Of a DNA stretch of 64,000 nt, positions 9,048 to 19,784 are shown in pieces. Position 1 is the first letter of the stretch. Each line of letters starts with the position of its first letter. Below the pieces are notes generated by a model, which was given only the letters and a program-made list of their open reading frames with translations, was not told the DNA's origin and searched no databases. The stretch is from Hoeflea sp. YIM 152468 (GTDB lineage: Bacteria > Pseudomonadota > Alphaproteobacteria > Rhizobiales > Rhizobiaceae), in assembly GCF_029210485.1 (NCBI RefSeq), contig NZ_JARGET010000005.1, forward strand, positions 62,001 to 126,000. Reading direction: 5' to 3'. The position numbers and the translations under genes are program-made.

Positions 9048-9632
9048 TCAGAGCGAAGCCAGAACGGCATCAATCTCTTCGCTCACCGCATCGATTGCCA
9101 ACATGCCGTCGACGGAGCGCAGAATACCCTTGGCATAATAGTAGCCGGTCAATGGCGCGGTCTTCTTGTAATACTCGCGCAACCGTTCTTCGAACACCTC
9201 GGCATTGTCATCCTTGCGCACCGGCTGACCCGCCGCAGCGGCCTCCTCGGCACGCTTGATGATTCTGCCGACCAGCGCCTTGTCGTCAACCAGAAGCTCG
9301 ATCACGCAATCGAGCTTCTTGCCTTTGCTCGCCAACATGGATTCAACGGCATCGGCCTGCACCAGTGTCCTGGGGTATCCATCCAGGATGAAACCGTGGG
9401 CACAATCAGGCTGATCGATCCGCTCGGAGACAATGGCATTGACGATGTCATCGGACACCAGCTCGCCTGCATCCATCACCGACTTGGCACGCTTGCCGAC
9501 TTCGGTGCCGGCTGACACCGCAGCCCGCAGCATATCACCAGTCGACAATTGCGGTATTCGGTATTTCTCGACCAGACGCTGCGCCTGGGTTCCTTTGCCC
9601 GCGCCTGGCGGTCCCAAAAGAATTAATTTCAT
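9048..9632 (-). CDS. adk: Adenylate kinase
   Basis: A 194-residue adenylate kinase. The P-loop [10 protein letters not shown] is at residues 7-16, followed by the AMP-binding STGDMLRAA and the [10 protein letters not shown] segment. The LID is the short form without the zinc-binding insertion seen in longer enzymes. The enzyme interconverts ATP plus AMP and two ADP. Its start overlaps the secY stop by 4 bases (ATGA), the classic secY-adk coupling at the end of the spc operon. Confidence 0.98.
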   Translation of the reverse strand: MKLILLGPPGAGKGTQAQRLVEKYRIPQLSTGDMLRAAVSAGTEVGKRAKSVMDAGELVSDDIVNAIVSERIDQPDCAHGFILDGYPRTLVQADAVESMLASKGKKLDCVIELLVDDKALVGRIIKRAEEAAAAGQPVRKDDNAEVFEERLREYYKKTAPLTGYYYAKGILRSVDGMLAIDAVSEEIDAVLASL

Positions 9633-10969
9633 CGCCCCTTCTTGCCTCCCCGAAGTTTGGACTTCTTGATCAACCCTTCATATTGCTGGGCAATCAGATG
9701 TCCCTGAATCTGCGCTACCGTATCGAGCGTCACCGAGACGACGATCAGCAGTGACGTACCACCCAGATAGAACGGAACGCCAGTCTGCGCGATTAGAAAT
9801 TCGGGTAAGAGACAAACGAAAATCAGGTACATGGCGCCAATCACGGTGATTCGCGTCAACACGAAGTCGATATATTCCGCAGTCCGCTCACCAGGGCGGA
9901 TGCCCGGGATGAAGCCGCCATGCCGCTTGAGATTGTCGGCCGTGTCCTTCGGATTGAACACGATGGCTGTGTAGAAAAACGCAAAGAAACCAATCATCAA
10001 GGCATACAGCACCATATAGGCGGGCTGACCATGGCCAAGGGAGGCCAACAGCGTTGTTGCCCAACCTGGCATATTGCCGGTGGCGGCAAAGCCGGCCACC
10101 GTAGCCGGCAGCAAAAGCAAGGACGACGCAAAGATCGGCGGAATGACGCCCGATGTATTCAGCTTGAGTGGCAGATGCGAGGTATCGCCCTGAAACATGC
10201 GCGAACCGACCTGGCGCTTCGGATACTGGATCAGCAATTGCCGTTGCGCCCGCTCGATGAAGACGATGAAGGCAATGACCGCAATGGCAACCACGATCAC
10301 GGCGATGATCAGACCCGTCGACAAGGCGCCAGTCCGGCCCAACTCGAGCGTGCCTGCGACCGCTGTCGGAAGCGCGGCAACAATGCCGGAGAAAATGATC
10401 AGCGAAATGCCATTGCCGATGCCGCGTGCCGTGATCTGCTCGCCGAGCCACATCAGGAACATCGTGCCGCCGACGAGGGTGATCACCGTAGCGATTCGGA
10501 AGAACCAGCCCGGATCGGTGACGATGCCATTGCCGGATTCGAGACCGACCGCGATCCCGTAGGCCTGCACGGTGCCGAGCAGAACGGTGCCGTAACGGGT
10601 GTACTGGTTGATGACCTTGCGGCCCTGCTCGCCCTCTTTCTTGAGCTGCTCAAGCGTCGGGACGACGGACGTCATCAACTGAATGATAATCGAAGACGAA
10701 ATATAGGGCATGATGCCGAGCGCGAAAATCGCCATACGCTCGACCGCGCCGCCTGAAAACATGTTGAACAGGCCGAGAATGCCGCCAGATTGTCCCTGGA
10801 AGGCCTGCGCAAAAGCTTCGGGATTGATGCCTGGAAGCGGAATGTAGGTTCCCAACCGGTACACCAGCAGTGCGCCAAGAGTAAACCAGATCCGCTTTTT
10901 CAGATCTTCCGCCTTGGCGAAAGCCCCGAAATTCAAATTGGAAGCGAGCTGTTCGGCTGCAGATGCCAT
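9629..10969 (-). CDS. secY: Protein translocase subunit SecY
   Basis: A 446-residue, ten-helix membrane protein. I chose the ATG at 10967-10969 ([20 protein letters not shown]); the frame extends 15 codons further. Recognisable SecY landmarks are [17 protein letters not shown] in helix 1 and plug, [16 protein letters not shown], the [12 protein letters not shown] stretch and the cytosolic loops with [14 protein letters not shown] and [13 protein letters not shown]. It forms the channel for secretion and membrane insertion with SecE, encoded at 39301, and SecG. A terminator-like hairpin lies in the 200-base gap before it. Confidence 0.98.
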   Translation of the reverse strand: MASAAEQLASNLNFGAFAKAEDLKKRIWFTLGALLVYRLGTYIPLPGINPEAFAQAFQGQSGGILGLFNMFSGGAVERMAIFALGIMPYISSSIIIQLMTSVVPTLEQLKKEGEQGRKVINQYTRYGTVLLGTVQAYGIAVGLESGNGIVTDPGWFFRIATVITLVGGTMFLMWLGEQITARGIGNGISLIIFSGIVAALPTAVAGTLELGRTGALSTGLIIAVIVVAIAVIAFIVFIERAQRQLLIQYPKRQVGSRMFQGDTSHLPLKLNTSGVIPPIFASSLLLLPATVAGFAATGNMPGWATTLLASLGHGQPAYMVLYALMIGFFAFFYTAIVFNPKDTADNLKRHGGFIPGIRPGERTAEYIDFVLTRITVIGAMYLIFVCLLPEFLIAQTGVPFYLGGTSLLIVVSVTLDTVAQIQGHLIAQQYEGLIKKSKLRGGKKGR

Positions 10970-11132
10970 TGCGTTCTCCGCGCGGCCCTTCCGGCGCCTG
11001 ATGAACCCGATCATCTCCGGAGGGGCTGAGTTGGTTTCACCGGGCGATGCGGCCTCTCCGGAGTTACCCGTTCCCGACGCCTGCCCCAGACGTCGCGTTG
11101 TGCCGCGGCGACCGATCCCATATGGGACGAAA

Positions 11133-11159
11133 ACCGTCCGATGTGAAGCACCGGACGGT
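11133..11159 (-). terminator. Intra-operon terminator or attenuator between rplO and secY
   Basis: ACCGTCCG and CGGACGGT form a perfect 8-bp stem on the minus strand with an 11-base loop, followed directly by TTTTCG. It begins 11 bases past the rplO stop and 164 bases before secY. Position and shape suit partial termination between ribosomal protein genes and secY-adk. Confidence 0.55.
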
Positions 11160-11169
11160 CAAATTTTTG

Positions 11170-11664
11170 CTATTCCTTGGCGGCTGCCTCGGAAGCCACA
11201 GGCGCAGGTGCGAGCAGCTTGATCTTGCCGCCAGCCTTTTCCACCTTTTCGATCGCAGCAGCCGAAGCGCCTGCAACTTCGAGGTTGAACTTGGCCGTGA
11301 CCTCACCATCAGCGAGGACGCGAACGCCATCCTTGACGCGGCGGATCACGCCGGCAGCCTTGAGAGCTGCCGCATCGATCATGCTCTTGCCGTCAAGCTT
11401 GCCCGCATCGATCGCCATCTGAATGCGACCAACCGATACCACGTTGAAATCGGTCGAGAAGATGTTGGTGAAGCCGCGCTTGGGGAGACGCCGGTAGATT
11501 GGCATCTGGCCGCCTTCAAAGCCCTTGATGGAAACACCACTGCGGGATTTCTGGCCCTTGACGCCACGGCCACCGGTCTTGCCCATGCCAGAGCCGATGC
11601 CACGTCCGACGCGCTTGCGGTTCTTGGTGGCACCTTGGTTGTCGGCGATATCATTGAGTTTCAT
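11170..11664 (-). CDS. rplO: 50S ribosomal protein L15
   Basis: A 164-residue L15 that begins [20 protein letters not shown] and carries the glycine-rich rRNA-binding stretch [37 protein letters not shown] is the family signature. A short Ala-rich C-terminal tail is typical for rhizobia. L15 is a late-assembling 50S protein. It lies 16 bases after rpmD. Confidence 0.98.
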   Translation of the reverse strand: MKLNDIADNQGATKNRKRVGRGIGSGMGKTGGRGVKGQKSRSGVSIKGFEGGQMPIYRRLPKRGFTNIFSTDFNVVSVGRIQMAIDAGKLDGKSMIDAAALKAAGVIRRVKDGVRVLADGEVTAKFNLEVAGASAAAIEKVEKAGGKIKLLAPAPVASEAAAKE

Positions 11665-11680
11665 GACAGTTCACTCCCAC

Positions 11681-11881
11681 TCACTTCTCGTCGACAACGC
11701 GAACGAGGTGGCTGACCGAACGGATCATGCCACGAACGGACGGTGTGTCCTCGAGGGTCCGGCGGCGGTGCATCTTGTTAAGGCCCAGGCCGATCAGCGT
11801 TTGACGCTGAACGTTCGGGCGGCGAATCGGGCTGCCGATCTGTTCGACGGTGACCGTCTTGCCCTTTTTTGTGTCAGCCAT
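11681..11881 (-). CDS. rpmD: 50S ribosomal protein L30
   Basis: A 66-residue L30 with the compact core [20 protein letters not shown] and the signature [20 protein letters not shown]. Length is normal for the bacterial form. It is placed between rpsE and rplO in the standard spc order, 38 bases after rpsE. Confidence 0.97.
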   Translation of the reverse strand: MADTKKGKTVTVEQIGSPIRRPNVQRQTLIGLGLNKMHRRRTLEDTPSVRGMIRSVSHLVRVVDEK

Positions 11882-11919
11882 GATCTTGGCTCCTTAATAC
11901 GATAAAGGCGGAGGCCCGT

Positions 11920-12480
11920 TTACTCTTCGGCGCCGGCGGAAACTCCGCGGCGTTCCTGGAGCGTGGAATACTTCATGCCGCGCTGAGAAGCGATGTCCTT
12001 GGGATGAACCTGGTGCTTCAGTGCGTCAAAAGTAGCGCGGATCATGTTGTAGGGGTTTGAAGTCCCGGTCGACTTGGCCACCACATCCTGCATGCCCAGC
12101 GTTTCGAAAACCGCACGCATGGGGCCACCGGCGATGATGCCGGTACCAGCCTTGGCAGAGCGCAACAGCACCTTGCCCGCGCCGTGACGGCCATGCACAT
12201 CATGGTGCAGTGTACGGCCGGACCGCAGCGGAACGAAAATCAGATCGCGCTTGGCCGCTTCAGTCGCCTTGCGGATTGCTTCGGGCACTTCGCGCGCCTT
12301 GCCATGTCCAAAGCCAACGCGGCCCTTCTGATCTCCAACAACCACCAGGGCTGCAAAACCGAAGCGGCGTCCGCCCTTGACGACCTTGGCAACGCGGTTG
12401 ATGTGTACGAGCTTGTCAACGAATTCGCTATCGCGCTCATCGTCTCTACCGCGGTTGTCGCGGCGACCTTCCTTGGCCAT
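11920..12480 (-). CDS. rpsE: 30S ribosomal protein S5
   Basis: A 186-residue S5. A charged N-terminal extension ([20 protein letters not shown]) precedes the double-stranded RNA-binding fold with [20 protein letters not shown] and [20 protein letters not shown]. The C-terminal part has [21 protein letters not shown]5 lines the mRNA entry channel and affects decoding accuracy. The gene lies 45 bases after rplR. Confidence 0.98.
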   Translation of the reverse strand: MAKEGRRDNRGRDDERDSEFVDKLVHINRVAKVVKGGRRFGFAALVVVGDQKGRVGFGHGKAREVPEAIRKATEAAKRDLIFVPLRSGRTLHHDVHGRHGAGKVLLRSAKAGTGIIAGGPMRAVFETLGMQDVVAKSTGTSNPYNMIRATFDALKHQVHPKDIASQRGMKYSTLQERRGVSAGAEE

Positions 12481-12525
12481 TGTCCTGTTCCTTATTCTTT
12501 TCCGGAATCAATCGGCTGGTTAGAA

Positions 12526-12888
12526 TTAGAAGCTCAGACCGCCTTCGCGGGCTGCTTCTGCGAGTGCCTTGATGCGTCCATGATAGATGAATGCACCCCG
12601 GTCAAAGACCACTTCCTTGACACCGGCTTTGCTTGCACGTTCGGCAATCAACTTGCCAACCGCTGCTGCGGCGGAGACATCTGCGCCCGTCTTGAGATCG
12701 CCACGAAGGCCGGTATCAAGCGTTGATGCGGATGCAAGTGTCTTGCCTGCCGCATCGTCGATGACTTGCACATAAATGTTCTTCGACGAGCGATGAACCG
12801 ACAGGCGCGGGCGGCCATTGGCCACCGCTTTGATCTGACGGCGGACACGGTCGGCCCGACGCGTAAGGGATTGTTTCCTGCTAGCCAT
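12526..12888 (-). CDS. rplR: 50S ribosomal protein L18
   Basis: A 120-residue L18 of the usual length, binding 5S rRNA together with L5. It contains [20 protein letters not shown], the [20 protein letters not shown] core and the C-terminal [20 protein letters not shown]. It is 12 bases after rplF. Confidence 0.97.
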   Translation of the reverse strand: MASRKQSLTRRADRVRRQIKAVANGRPRLSVHRSSKNIYVQVIDDAAGKTLASASTLDTGLRGDLKTGADVSAAAAVGKLIAERASKAGVKEVVFDRGAFIYHGRIKALAEAAREGGLSF

Positions 12889-12900
12889 TTCGCGTCTTCC

Positions 12901-13434
<534 letters not shown>

Positions 13435-13472
13435 TGTTCAACCTGTCTGTTCGAGTTGGAGGGCCTGCGGGA

Positions 13473-13871
13473 TCAGAAGATCGAGCAGAGAACCTCACCA
13501 CCAACATTGTGCTCACGCGCAACGTGGTCGGCGACAACACCCTTCGGAGTCGAAAGGATCATGATGCCGAGACCGTTGGCGACCTGCGGAATGGACTTTA
13601 CGGAGACGTACACACGACGGCCTGGCTTGGAAACGCGCGCTATCTCGCGGATCACCGGTGCGCCTTCATGGTACTTGAGCTCGATGTTCAACTCAGCCTT
13701 GCCGTTGTCGAACGCGACTTCAGTGTATCCGCGGATATAGCCTTCGGCTTCCAGAACGTCGAGCACGCGGGCGCGCAGCTTCGAAGCGGGAGTCGACACC
13801 GATGACTTGCGGCGAGCGACGCCGTTGCGAATGCGGGTGAGCATATCACCCAATGGATCAGACATTGCCAT
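13473..13871 (-). CDS. rpsH: 30S ribosomal protein S8
   Basis: A 132-residue S8. I kept the first ATG ([17 protein letters not shown]) because an AGGAG lies 8 bases before it; the ATG two codons later is the alternative. The C-terminal [20 protein letters not shown] is the family signature. In enterobacteria S8 represses the spc operon by binding near the L5 start; whether that holds here is not visible. It lies 12 bases after rpsN. Confidence 0.98.
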   Translation of the reverse strand: MAMSDPLGDMLTRIRNGVARRKSSVSTPASKLRARVLDVLEAEGYIRGYTEVAFDNGKAELNIELKYHEGAPVIREIARVSKPGRRVYVSVKSIPQVANGLGIMILSTPKGVVADHVAREHNVGGEVLCSIF

Positions 13872-13883
13872 ACTGCGCGCTCC

Positions 13884-14189
13884 TTACCAGCTCGACTTGA
13901 CAAGGCCGGGCACCTTGGCCATCGACCCGAGTTCACGCAAAGCAATACGCGACATGTTCAGCTTGCGGTAGAATGCGCGCGGACGGCCGGTAACTTCGCA
14001 ACGATTGCGAACGCGAATCTTGGCCCCGTTGCGCGGCATTTCTGCCAACCTCAGGGTTGCCCGGAAGCGTTCCTCGATAGGAAGCTCCTTGTTTTGCGTG
14101 ATCGCCTTGAGCTCGGCGCGCTTGGATGCGTCGCGTGCGACCAGCTTGCGGCGGCGCTTGTTCTTTTCGATTGCGCTGATTTTCGCCAT
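13884..14189 (-). CDS. rpsN: 30S ribosomal protein S14, zinc-independent form
   Basis: A 101-residue long-form S14. It lacks the CxxC pairs of the zinc-binding short paralogue, so it is the zinc-independent type. Conserved blocks are [20 protein letters not shown] and [19 protein letters not shown]. It binds the 30S head and lies 33 bases after rplE. Confidence 0.98.
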   Translation of the reverse strand: MAKISAIEKNKRRRKLVARDASKRAELKAITQNKELPIEERFRATLRLAEMPRNGAKIRVRNRCEVTGRPRAFYRKLNMSRIALRELGSMAKVPGLVKSSW

Positions 14190-14222
14190 GATCAGATATC
14201 CTTTTTACGAATGCCGTTACGA

Positions 14223-14777
14223 TTACTGGCGGAATGGGAAGTTGAACTCTTTCAAGAGAGCGCGTGCTTCGTCATCCGTTGGTGCCGTCGTACAAACGAT
14301 GATGTCCATGCCCCAGATCTGATCAACCTTATCGTAGTTGACCTCCGGAAACACGATGTGCTCCTTGAGGCCCATGGCAAAGTTGCCACGGCCGTCAAAG
14401 CTCTTCGGGTTCAGGCCGCGAAAGTCACGAACGCGCGGAAGCGCGATGGTGATCAGGCGATCCATGAATTCAAACATGCGGGCGCCGCGCAAAGTCACCT
14501 TCGCACCGATCGGCATGTCTTCACGCAGCTTGAAACCGGCAATCGACGTGCGGGCGCGCGTAATCACGGGCTTCTGGCCGGCAATCGCGGCCAGGTCGGC
14601 AGCTGCAGTCGCAGGCTTCTTGGAGTCGGCAGTCGCCTCGCCAATACCCATGTTGATGACGATCTTGTCCATGCGCGGAATCTGCATTTCGTTCGCGTAA
14701 GCAAACTGCTCCTGCATGGCCTTGCGGATGCGCTCGACATAATCTTTCTTGAGCCGTGGCTCGTACTTATCAGCCAT
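14223..14777 (-). CDS. rplE: 50S ribosomal protein L5
   Basis: A 184-residue L5. The start is taken as the ATG at 14775-14777 ([17 protein letters not shown]); a further 69 codons are open upstream but only because they overlap rplX in another frame. The core has [14 protein letters not shown] and [18 protein letters not shown]5 binds 5S rRNA and contacts P-site tRNA. Its start lies inside the end of rplX, an 8-base overlap that implies translational coupling. Confidence 0.98.
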   Translation of the reverse strand: MADKYEPRLKKDYVERIRKAMQEQFAYANEMQIPRMDKIVINMGIGEATADSKKPATAAADLAAIAGQKPVITRARTSIAGFKLREDMPIGAKVTLRGARMFEFMDRLITIALPRVRDFRGLNPKSFDGRGNFAMGLKEHIVFPEVNYDKVDQIWGMDIIVCTTAPTDDEARALLKEFNFPFRQ

Positions 14778-15081
14778 CGATGACCACTCCCGAACGCTTA
14801 GCGACGCGCACCTTCTTGTCACCCTCGATGCGGAAGCCGACACGGGTCGGCTTGCCATCCTTCGGATCGGCAATCGCGAGGTTGGAAAGGTGAAGCGAAG
14901 CTTCCTTGTTGATAATGCCGGCTTCCTGGGTCTGGGTCTGGCGCTGGTGGCGCTTGACCATATTGAGACCACGGACAACCGCACGGTCTTGCTTCGGCAT
15001 CACAGCCAGGACTTCGCCGGAACGGCCTTTGTCCTTGCCGGCCAGAACGACGACCTTGTCGCCTTTGCGGATCTTTTGCAT
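14770..15081 (-). CDS. rplX: 50S ribosomal protein L24
   Basis: A 103-residue L24 with the KOW motif [20 protein letters not shown] at the N-terminus, followed by [21 protein letters not shown]24 helps initiate 50S assembly. The end overlaps the rplE start by 8 bases, and it lies 11 bases after rplN. Confidence 0.98.
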   Translation of the reverse strand: MQKIRKGDKVVVLAGKDKGRSGEVLAVMPKQDRAVVRGLNMVKRHQRQTQTQEAGIINKEASLHLSNLAIADPKDGKPTRVGFRIEGDKKVRVAKRSGVVIDG

Positions 15082-15092
15082 CGGTTCGTTCC

Positions 15093-15461
15093 TTACAGCA
15101 CTTCAGGAGCCAGAGAGATAATCTTCATGTGGCTCTTGGCGCGCAATTCGCGCGGAACCGGTCCGAAGATACGGGTGCCGATCGGCTCTTTCTTGTTGTC
15201 GATCAGGACAGCTGCATTCCGGTCGAACCGGATCACGCTGCCATCGGCGCGACGAACGTCCTTGGCCGTGCGGACCACAACCGCCTTCATCACATCACCC
15301 TTCTTGACGCGACCGCGCGGAATGGCTTCCTTGATCGAAACGACGATGATGTCGCCGATGGAAGCATATTTCCGCTTGGAACCGCCCAGAACCTTGATGC
15401 ACATGACACGACGAGCGCCGGAATTATCCGCGACGTCGAGATTTGTCTGCATCTGAATCAT
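15093..15461 (-). CDS. rplN: 50S ribosomal protein L14
   Basis: A 122-residue L14 starting at the ATG at 15459-15461 ([20 protein letters not shown]), where homologues start. Ten upstream codons are open but unrelated. The fold-defining [20 protein letters not shown] and [18 protein letters not shown] are present. L14 forms an intersubunit bridge. The 232-base gap upstream, before rpsQ, is unusually large for this operon. Confidence 0.98.
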   Translation of the reverse strand: MIQMQTNLDVADNSGARRVMCIKVLGGSKRKYASIGDIIVVSIKEAIPRGRVKKGDVMKAVVVRTAKDVRRADGSVIRFDRNAAVLIDNKKEPIGTRIFGPVPRELRAKSHMKIISLAPEVL

Positions 15462-15598
15462 ATCAGGCCGCCTTCTTGTTGTTACCGACACGGTTGGACC
15501 AGAAGGCCCCCTTTGCCAGCTTATGAATCAATTCTCTTGCGCGGGAAGGATATTGCCAAGGTGGTTTCCCTAAGGGACCTTCCGTGCGCGGAAAGCAG

Positions 15599-15624
15599 AA
15601 GAACGCCCTTTACCGGGGCGTTCT
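15599..15624 (-). terminator. Terminator-like hairpin in the rpsQ-rplN gap
   Basis: AGAACGCCC and GGGCGTTCT form a perfect 9-bp stem on the minus strand with an 8-base loop, followed by TCTGCTTTCC. It stands alone in the 232 bases between rpsQ and rplN and may attenuate or mark a processing site. The U-tract is imperfect. Confidence 0.4.
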
Positions 15625-15693
15625 GCGCCAATGGCCTGCTTCTTACAGGATTCTCGGCAAGGTGCAATAGCCCCTGCCGCAAAACCTACTCAA

Positions 15694-15933
15694 TTAAGCC
15701 TGGACAGTCTCGATGACAGTCCAGCGCTTGTCCTTGGAGATGGGCGCGCATTCCTGGATGGAAACCGAATCGCCAACCTTGTGCTGATTGGTTTCGTCGT
15801 GCGCCTTGTAATTCTTGCTGCGACGAACAATCTTCCGCATGACCGGATGCGCGAAACGGCGTTCCACCCGGACAACCACGGTCTTCTCGTTCTTGTCACT
15901 GACAACAGTGCCCTGCAGGATGCGTTTTGGCAT
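15694..15933 (-). CDS. rpsQ: 30S ribosomal protein S17
   Basis: A 79-residue S17 with the OB-fold pattern [20 protein letters not shown] and the downstream [15 protein letters not shown]. It binds 16S rRNA early in 30S assembly. It follows rpmC after 12 bases and is the last gene of the S10 part before the large gap to rplN. Confidence 0.98.
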   Translation of the reverse strand: MPKRILQGTVVSDKNEKTVVVRVERRFAHPVMRKIVRRSKNYKAHDETNQHKVGDSVSIQECAPISKDKRWTVIETVQA

Positions 15934-15945
15934 ATTATTCGGTCC

Positions 15946-16146
15946 TTAGGCCTTGATTTCCGCCGCCTTCTGGCGGGCGATAGTCTTGATGCGAGCGATA
16001 TCGCGGCGTACTTGAAGAACGCGCGATGTCTTTTCAAGCTGGCCGGTGGCGGCTTGGAAACGCAGGTTGAACTGCTCTTTCTTCAGCTTGGCAAGCTCAT
16101 CATTGAGTTGGTCGACGCTCAAGGCGCGAACATCTGCGGCTTTCAT
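15946..16146 (-). CDS. rpmC: 50S ribosomal protein L29
   Basis: A 66-residue, helix-hairpin L29 with the signature [20 protein letters not shown] and [14 protein letters not shown]. It sits at the peptide exit, a docking site for trigger factor and SRP. It lies 11 bases after rplP. Confidence 0.97.
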   Translation of the reverse strand: MKAADVRALSVDQLNDELAKLKKEQFNLRFQAATGQLEKTSRVLQVRRDIARIKTIARQKAAEIKA

Positions 16147-16157
16147 GATCCGTATCC

Positions 16158-16571
16158 TTACTCTGCGATGCGCTGCACGAAGCGGGTCTTGACCGAAAGC
16201 TTGGCTGCGCCGAGACGCAGGGCTTCACGGGCGAGCTCTTCGCTAACGCCGTCAATTTCGAACATGATCCGGCCGGGCTTAACCTTCGCAGCCCAGTAAT
16301 CTACCGAGCCCTTACCCTTACCCATGCGGACTTCCGTCGGCTTGGATGTGACAGGAACATCTGGAAAGATGCGGATCCACACACGACCAGCACGCTTCAT
16401 GTGACGTGTGATGGCCCGGCGGGCAGCTTCGATCTGACGCGCGTTGACGCGATCAGGCTCTTGTGCCTTCAAGCCGTAGGAACCGAAATTCAAGTCCGAG
16501 CCGCCCTTGGCGACACCCTTGATGCGGCCCTTGAACTGCTTGCGGTACTTTGTACGCTTTGGCTGCAACAT
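16158..16571 (-). CDS. rplP: 50S ribosomal protein L16
   Basis: A 137-residue L16 beginning [19 protein letters not shown] and containing [20 protein letters not shown] and [20 protein letters not shown]16 positions A-site tRNA and is needed for peptidyl-transferase activity. It lies 36 bases after rpsC. Confidence 0.98.
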   Translation of the reverse strand: MLQPKRTKYRKQFKGRIKGVAKGGSDLNFGSYGLKAQEPDRVNARQIEAARRAITRHMKRAGRVWIRIFPDVPVTSKPTEVRMGKGKGSVDYWAAKVKPGRIMFEIDGVSEELAREALRLGAAKLSVKTRFVQRIAE

Positions 16572-16607
16572 TGTCTAATTCTCCGAATTGTCTGCCTGGC
16601 GCAATAA

Positions 16608-17312
16608 TCAGGCGTTTTCGCGCCGGCGATTGCCGCCCGATGCGTCACCTTCAGTCGCTCGACGTTCAGACGCCATGGGATCGTGCTCAAGAATTTCGCC
16701 CTTGAAGATCCAGACCTTGACGCCGCAAATCCCGTAAGCGGTCTTTGCTTCGGCAGTGCCGTAATCGATGTCGGCGCGCAGCGTATGAAGCGGCACCCGG
16801 CCCTCACGGTACCATTCGGTCCGTGCGATTTCAGCGCCGCCGAGACGGCCGCCACAGGTGATCTTGATGCCTTCGGCGCCAAGACGCATGGCCGACTGAA
16901 CCGAACGCTTCATGGCGCGGCGAAACGCGATACGGCGTTCCAGCTGCTGGGCGATCGACTGGGCAACCAGCACTGCGTCGACTTCCGGCTTGCGCACTTC
17001 AACAATGTTGAGGTGCGTTTCCGACTGGGTCATTTCCGACAGCTTGCGGCGCAGCTTTTCGATGTCTGCACCCTTCTTGCCGATGATGAGACCAGGACGC
17101 GCAGCGTGGATGGTCACGCGGCACTTCTTGTGCGGACGCTCGATGACGACCTTGGAAATACCTGCCTGCTTGAGTTCGGCCAGCAGGTACTTGCGGATCT
17201 TGAGGTCTTCGTGAAGCAGCTTGCCATATTCGGCATTGTCGGCGAACCAACGGCTGTCCCAGGTACGGTTAATGCCGAGGCGGAAACCGATTGGATTGAT
17301 TTTCTGACCCAT
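16608..17312 (-). CDS. rpsC: 30S ribosomal protein S3
   Basis: A 234-residue S3. The N-terminal KH domain has the GxxG loop in [20 protein letters not shown]; the C-terminal domain has [20 protein letters not shown] and the [20 protein letters not shown] block. A basic tail ends RRRENA. S3 is part of the mRNA entry helicase of the ribosome. Its ATG overlaps the rplV stop (TAATG), so the genes are coupled. Confidence 0.98.
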   Translation of the reverse strand: MGQKINPIGFRLGINRTWDSRWFADNAEYGKLLHEDLKIRKYLLAELKQAGISKVVIERPHKKCRVTIHAARPGLIIGKKGADIEKLRRKLSEMTQSETHLNIVEVRKPEVDAVLVAQSIAQQLERRIAFRRAMKRSVQSAMRLGAEGIKITCGGRLGGAEIARTEWYREGRVPLHTLRADIDYGTAEAKTAYGICGVKVWIFKGEILEHDPMASERRATEGDASGGNRRRENA

Positions 17313-17701
17313 TACGCGGCCTCCTCTTTGGCTTCCATCTCACGCACAACGATGGTCAGGTGCGCAAATGGCTTCTCGATGCGCGAAGAGCGACCGCGAC
17401 CGCGGGCATGAAAGCGCTTCATGACGATGGATTTGCCAACGAACGCCTCGGCAACAACCAGCGAATCGACATCGAGATCGTGATTGTTTTCCGCGTTTGC
17501 GATAGCCGATTCAAGTGTCTTCTTGACGGTCACAGCGATACGCTTGCGCGAAAACTCAAGTTCGGCCAGGGCCTTATCAACCTTTTTGCCGCGGATGAGC
17601 GCTGCAACCAGGTTGAGCTTCTGCGGGCTGACACGAATTGTGCGGGCAACAGCCTGCGCTTCGTTGGTCTTGAGCCGGCGTTCGGTTTTTGCCTTGCCCA
17701 T
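17312..17701 (-). CDS. rplV: 50S ribosomal protein L22
   Basis: A 129-residue L22 with the conserved core [20 protein letters not shown] and the C-terminal [20 protein letters not shown]. Its extended loop lines the exit tunnel and is a known site of macrolide resistance; no insertion or deletion is visible there. It lies 2 bases after rpsS and overlaps rpsC by one base. Confidence 0.98.
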   Translation of the reverse strand: MGKAKTERRLKTNEAQAVARTIRVSPQKLNLVAALIRGKKVDKALAELEFSRKRIAVTVKKTLESAIANAENNHDLDVDSLVVAEAFVGKSIVMKRFHARGRGRSSRIEKPFAHLTIVVREMEAKEEAA

Positions 17702-17703
17702 GA

Positions 17704-17982
17704 TTACTTCCTCTTCGCTTTCTTGTCGGCGCCGTGGCCATAATAGGTCCGCGTCGGGGAGTATTCGCCAAGCTTCTGACCGACCATGTCCTCGGACACA
17801 TTGACCGGAATATGCTTGCTTCCGTTGTAGACGCCGAAGGTCAGGCCGACAAATTGTGGCATGATGGTGGAGCGGCGGCTCCAGGTTTTGATCACTTCAT
17901 TGCGGCCGCCTTCGCGAACCTTCTCAGCTTTCTTGAGAAGATAGCCGTCAACAAACGGACCTTTCCATACTGAACGAGCCAT
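17704..17982 (-). CDS. rpsS: 30S ribosomal protein S19
   Basis: A 92-residue S19 beginning [20 protein letters not shown] and carrying the signature [21 protein letters not shown]19 forms a complex with S13 in the 30S head. It lies 15 bases after rplB. Confidence 0.98.
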   Translation of the reverse strand: MARSVWKGPFVDGYLLKKAEKVREGGRNEVIKTWSRRSTIMPQFVGLTFGVYNGSKHIPVNVSEDMVGQKLGEYSPTRTYYGHGADKKAKRK

Positions 17983-17997
17983 TGGAGACTTCCTCTC

Positions 17998-18834
17998 TTA
18001 TTTCTTACGCTGATGGCGTGAGCGCATGATGAACTTGTCGGTCGACTTGTTCGAGCGCGTGCGCTTGCCCTTGGTCGGCTTGCCCCAGGGGCTGACCGGA
18101 TGGCGGCCACCCGAGGTGCGGCCTTCGCCGCCGCCGTGCGGGTGATCGACCGGGTTCATCGCAACGCCGCGGACATGCGGACGCTTGCCTCTCCAGCGTG
18201 TCCGACCGGCCTTGCCGTCGTTGATGTTGCCGTGATCGGGATTGGAGACAGCCCCGACGGTTGCAAGACAGGCGCCCTGAACCAGACGCTGCTCACCCGA
18301 GTTGAGGCGCAGGATCGCCATGCCCTGGTCGCGACCGACCAGCTGAGCATAGCCGCCAGCCGAGCGTGCCACCTGGCCGCCCTTGGCAGGCTTCATCTCG
18401 ATGTTGTGAATGATCGTGCCGACCGGCATGAACTGAAGCGGCATGCAATTGCCGGGCTTCACATCCACTGCCTTGTCCGAGGAAATCACCTTGTCACCGG
18501 CCGTCACACGCTGCGGCGCGATGATGTAGGACTTCTCGCCATCAGCATAGGTGATCAGTGCGATAAATGCGCTCCGGTTCGGATCGTATTCAAGACGCTC
18601 GATGGTGGCTTCGACGTCGAACTTGCGACGCTTGAAATCAACCAAACGATAGGTGCGCTTGTGACCGCCGCCGATCGACTGGGCTGTAATCCGGCCGGCG
18701 TTGTTGCGGCCACCCTTGTTGTGGAGACCCTGGGTCAAAGACTTGACCGGCTTTCCGCGATGAAGACCCGAACGATCAACGATGACCAGCTGACGCTGGC
18801 TCGGGGTCGTCGGATTGTAACTTTTCAGTGCCAT
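17998..18834 (-). CDS. rplB: 50S ribosomal protein L2
   Basis: A 278-residue L2. It opens [20 protein letters not shown] and contains the universally conserved [20 protein letters not shown] stretch with the histidine important for peptidyl transfer. L2 is one of the largest core 50S proteins and is required for subunit association. It lies 39 bases after rplW. Confidence 0.99.
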   Translation of the reverse strand: MALKSYNPTTPSQRQLVIVDRSGLHRGKPVKSLTQGLHNKGGRNNAGRITAQSIGGGHKRTYRLVDFKRRKFDVEATIERLEYDPNRSAFIALITYADGEKSYIIAPQRVTAGDKVISSDKAVDVKPGNCMPLQFMPVGTIIHNIEMKPAKGGQVARSAGGYAQLVGRDQGMAILRLNSGEQRLVQGACLATVGAVSNPDHGNINDGKAGRTRWRGKRPHVRGVAMNPVDHPHGGGEGRTSGGRHPVSPWGKPTKGKRTRSNKSTDKFIMRSRHQRKK

Positions 18835-18873
18835 TTTCCTGTTCCCTTTTGGGGGCTTGTTCCCGCGCGACCC

Positions 18874-19167
18874 TTACAGACCGGTGGAGACGTCGATCGA
18901 CTGACCTTCGGCGAGCGTCACATACGCTTTTTTAACATCTGTCTGCCGACCGGCGATGCCGCGGAAGCGCTTGGTCTTACCCTTGCGCAGCAGTGTGTTG
19001 ACTGCCGTAACCTTGACACCGAACAACGCTTCAACCGCAGCCTTGATTTCAGGCTTGGAAGCATGGCGGGCGACATTGAAGACAACCTGATTCTGCTCAG
19101 ACACCATGGTCGACTTTTCGGTAATCGCCGGAGAGACGATTACATCATAATGGCGAAGATCCGTCAT
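18874..19167 (-). CDS. rplW: 50S ribosomal protein L23
   Basis: A 97-residue L23 with the N-terminal [15 protein letters not shown] and the extended loop [15 protein letters not shown]. It sits by the exit tunnel where trigger factor and SRP bind. Its start overlaps the rplD stop by 4 bases. Confidence 0.98.
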   Translation of the reverse strand: MTDLRHYDVIVSPAITEKSTMVSEQNQVVFNVARHASKPEIKAAVEALFGVKVTAVNTLLRKGKTKRFRGIAGRQTDVKKAYVTLAEGQSIDVSTGL

Positions 19168-19784
19168 TTGAAGCGCTCCTCCAGAGCAGCAACCGCGTCC
19201 TTGGACAAGACAAGCTTGCCACGGCGCAGGATGTCATAGACGTTGATACCCTCGACCGACAGGACATCCACATTCGGAATGTTCTTGGCCGCAAGGCGGA
19301 AATTGTTGTCCAGCTCGGAGCCGCCGATGAACAGGGCATTCGTCAGCCCCAGCTTTGCCAGCGAACCGGTCAACGATTTGGTCTTGGCTTCGTTCGCCGT
19401 CAGATTGTCGATGACAATGATGTCGGAAGCCAGGGCCTTGGCCGAAAGCGCATGACGCAAACCGAGCGCACGAACCTTCTTGTTGAGGTCGTGGGAATGG
19501 TTGCGAACAACCGGACCATGAGCCCGGCCACCACCGCGGAACGGCGGCGCGCTTGCAGCGTGGTGACGAGCACGGCCTGTGCCCTTCTGTTTGTACATCT
19601 TGGCGCCGGTGAGCGAGACTTCAGATCGGCCGAGGGTCTTGTGACCGCCCTGCTGTCTCTTGGCAAGCTGCCAGCGCACGACGCGCTGGATCAGATCCTG
19701 GCGCGGGTCGAGACCGAAGATCGCATCGGAAAGTGAAATCTTTCCTGCGGCCTTGCCCTCGAGTGTGGTGACGGTGAGATCCAT
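19164..19784 (-). CDS. rplD: 50S ribosomal protein L4
   Basis: A 206-residue L4. The tunnel loop [20 protein letters not shown] is intact, preceded by [20 protein letters not shown]. In enterobacteria L4 represses the S10 operon by binding its leader; here the only strong structure upstream of rpsJ is the hairpin at 20904-20930. It overlaps both neighbours, rplC by 1 base and rplW by 4. Confidence 0.98.
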   Translation of the reverse strand: MDLTVTTLEGKAAGKISLSDAIFGLDPRQDLIQRVVRWQLAKRQQGGHKTLGRSEVSLTGAKMYKQKGTGRARHHAASAPPFRGGGRAHGPVVRNHSHDLNKKVRALGLRHALSAKALASDIIVIDNLTANEAKTKSLTGSLAKLGLTNALFIGGSELDNNFRLAAKNIPNVDVLSVEGINVYDILRRGKLVLSKDAVAALEERFK

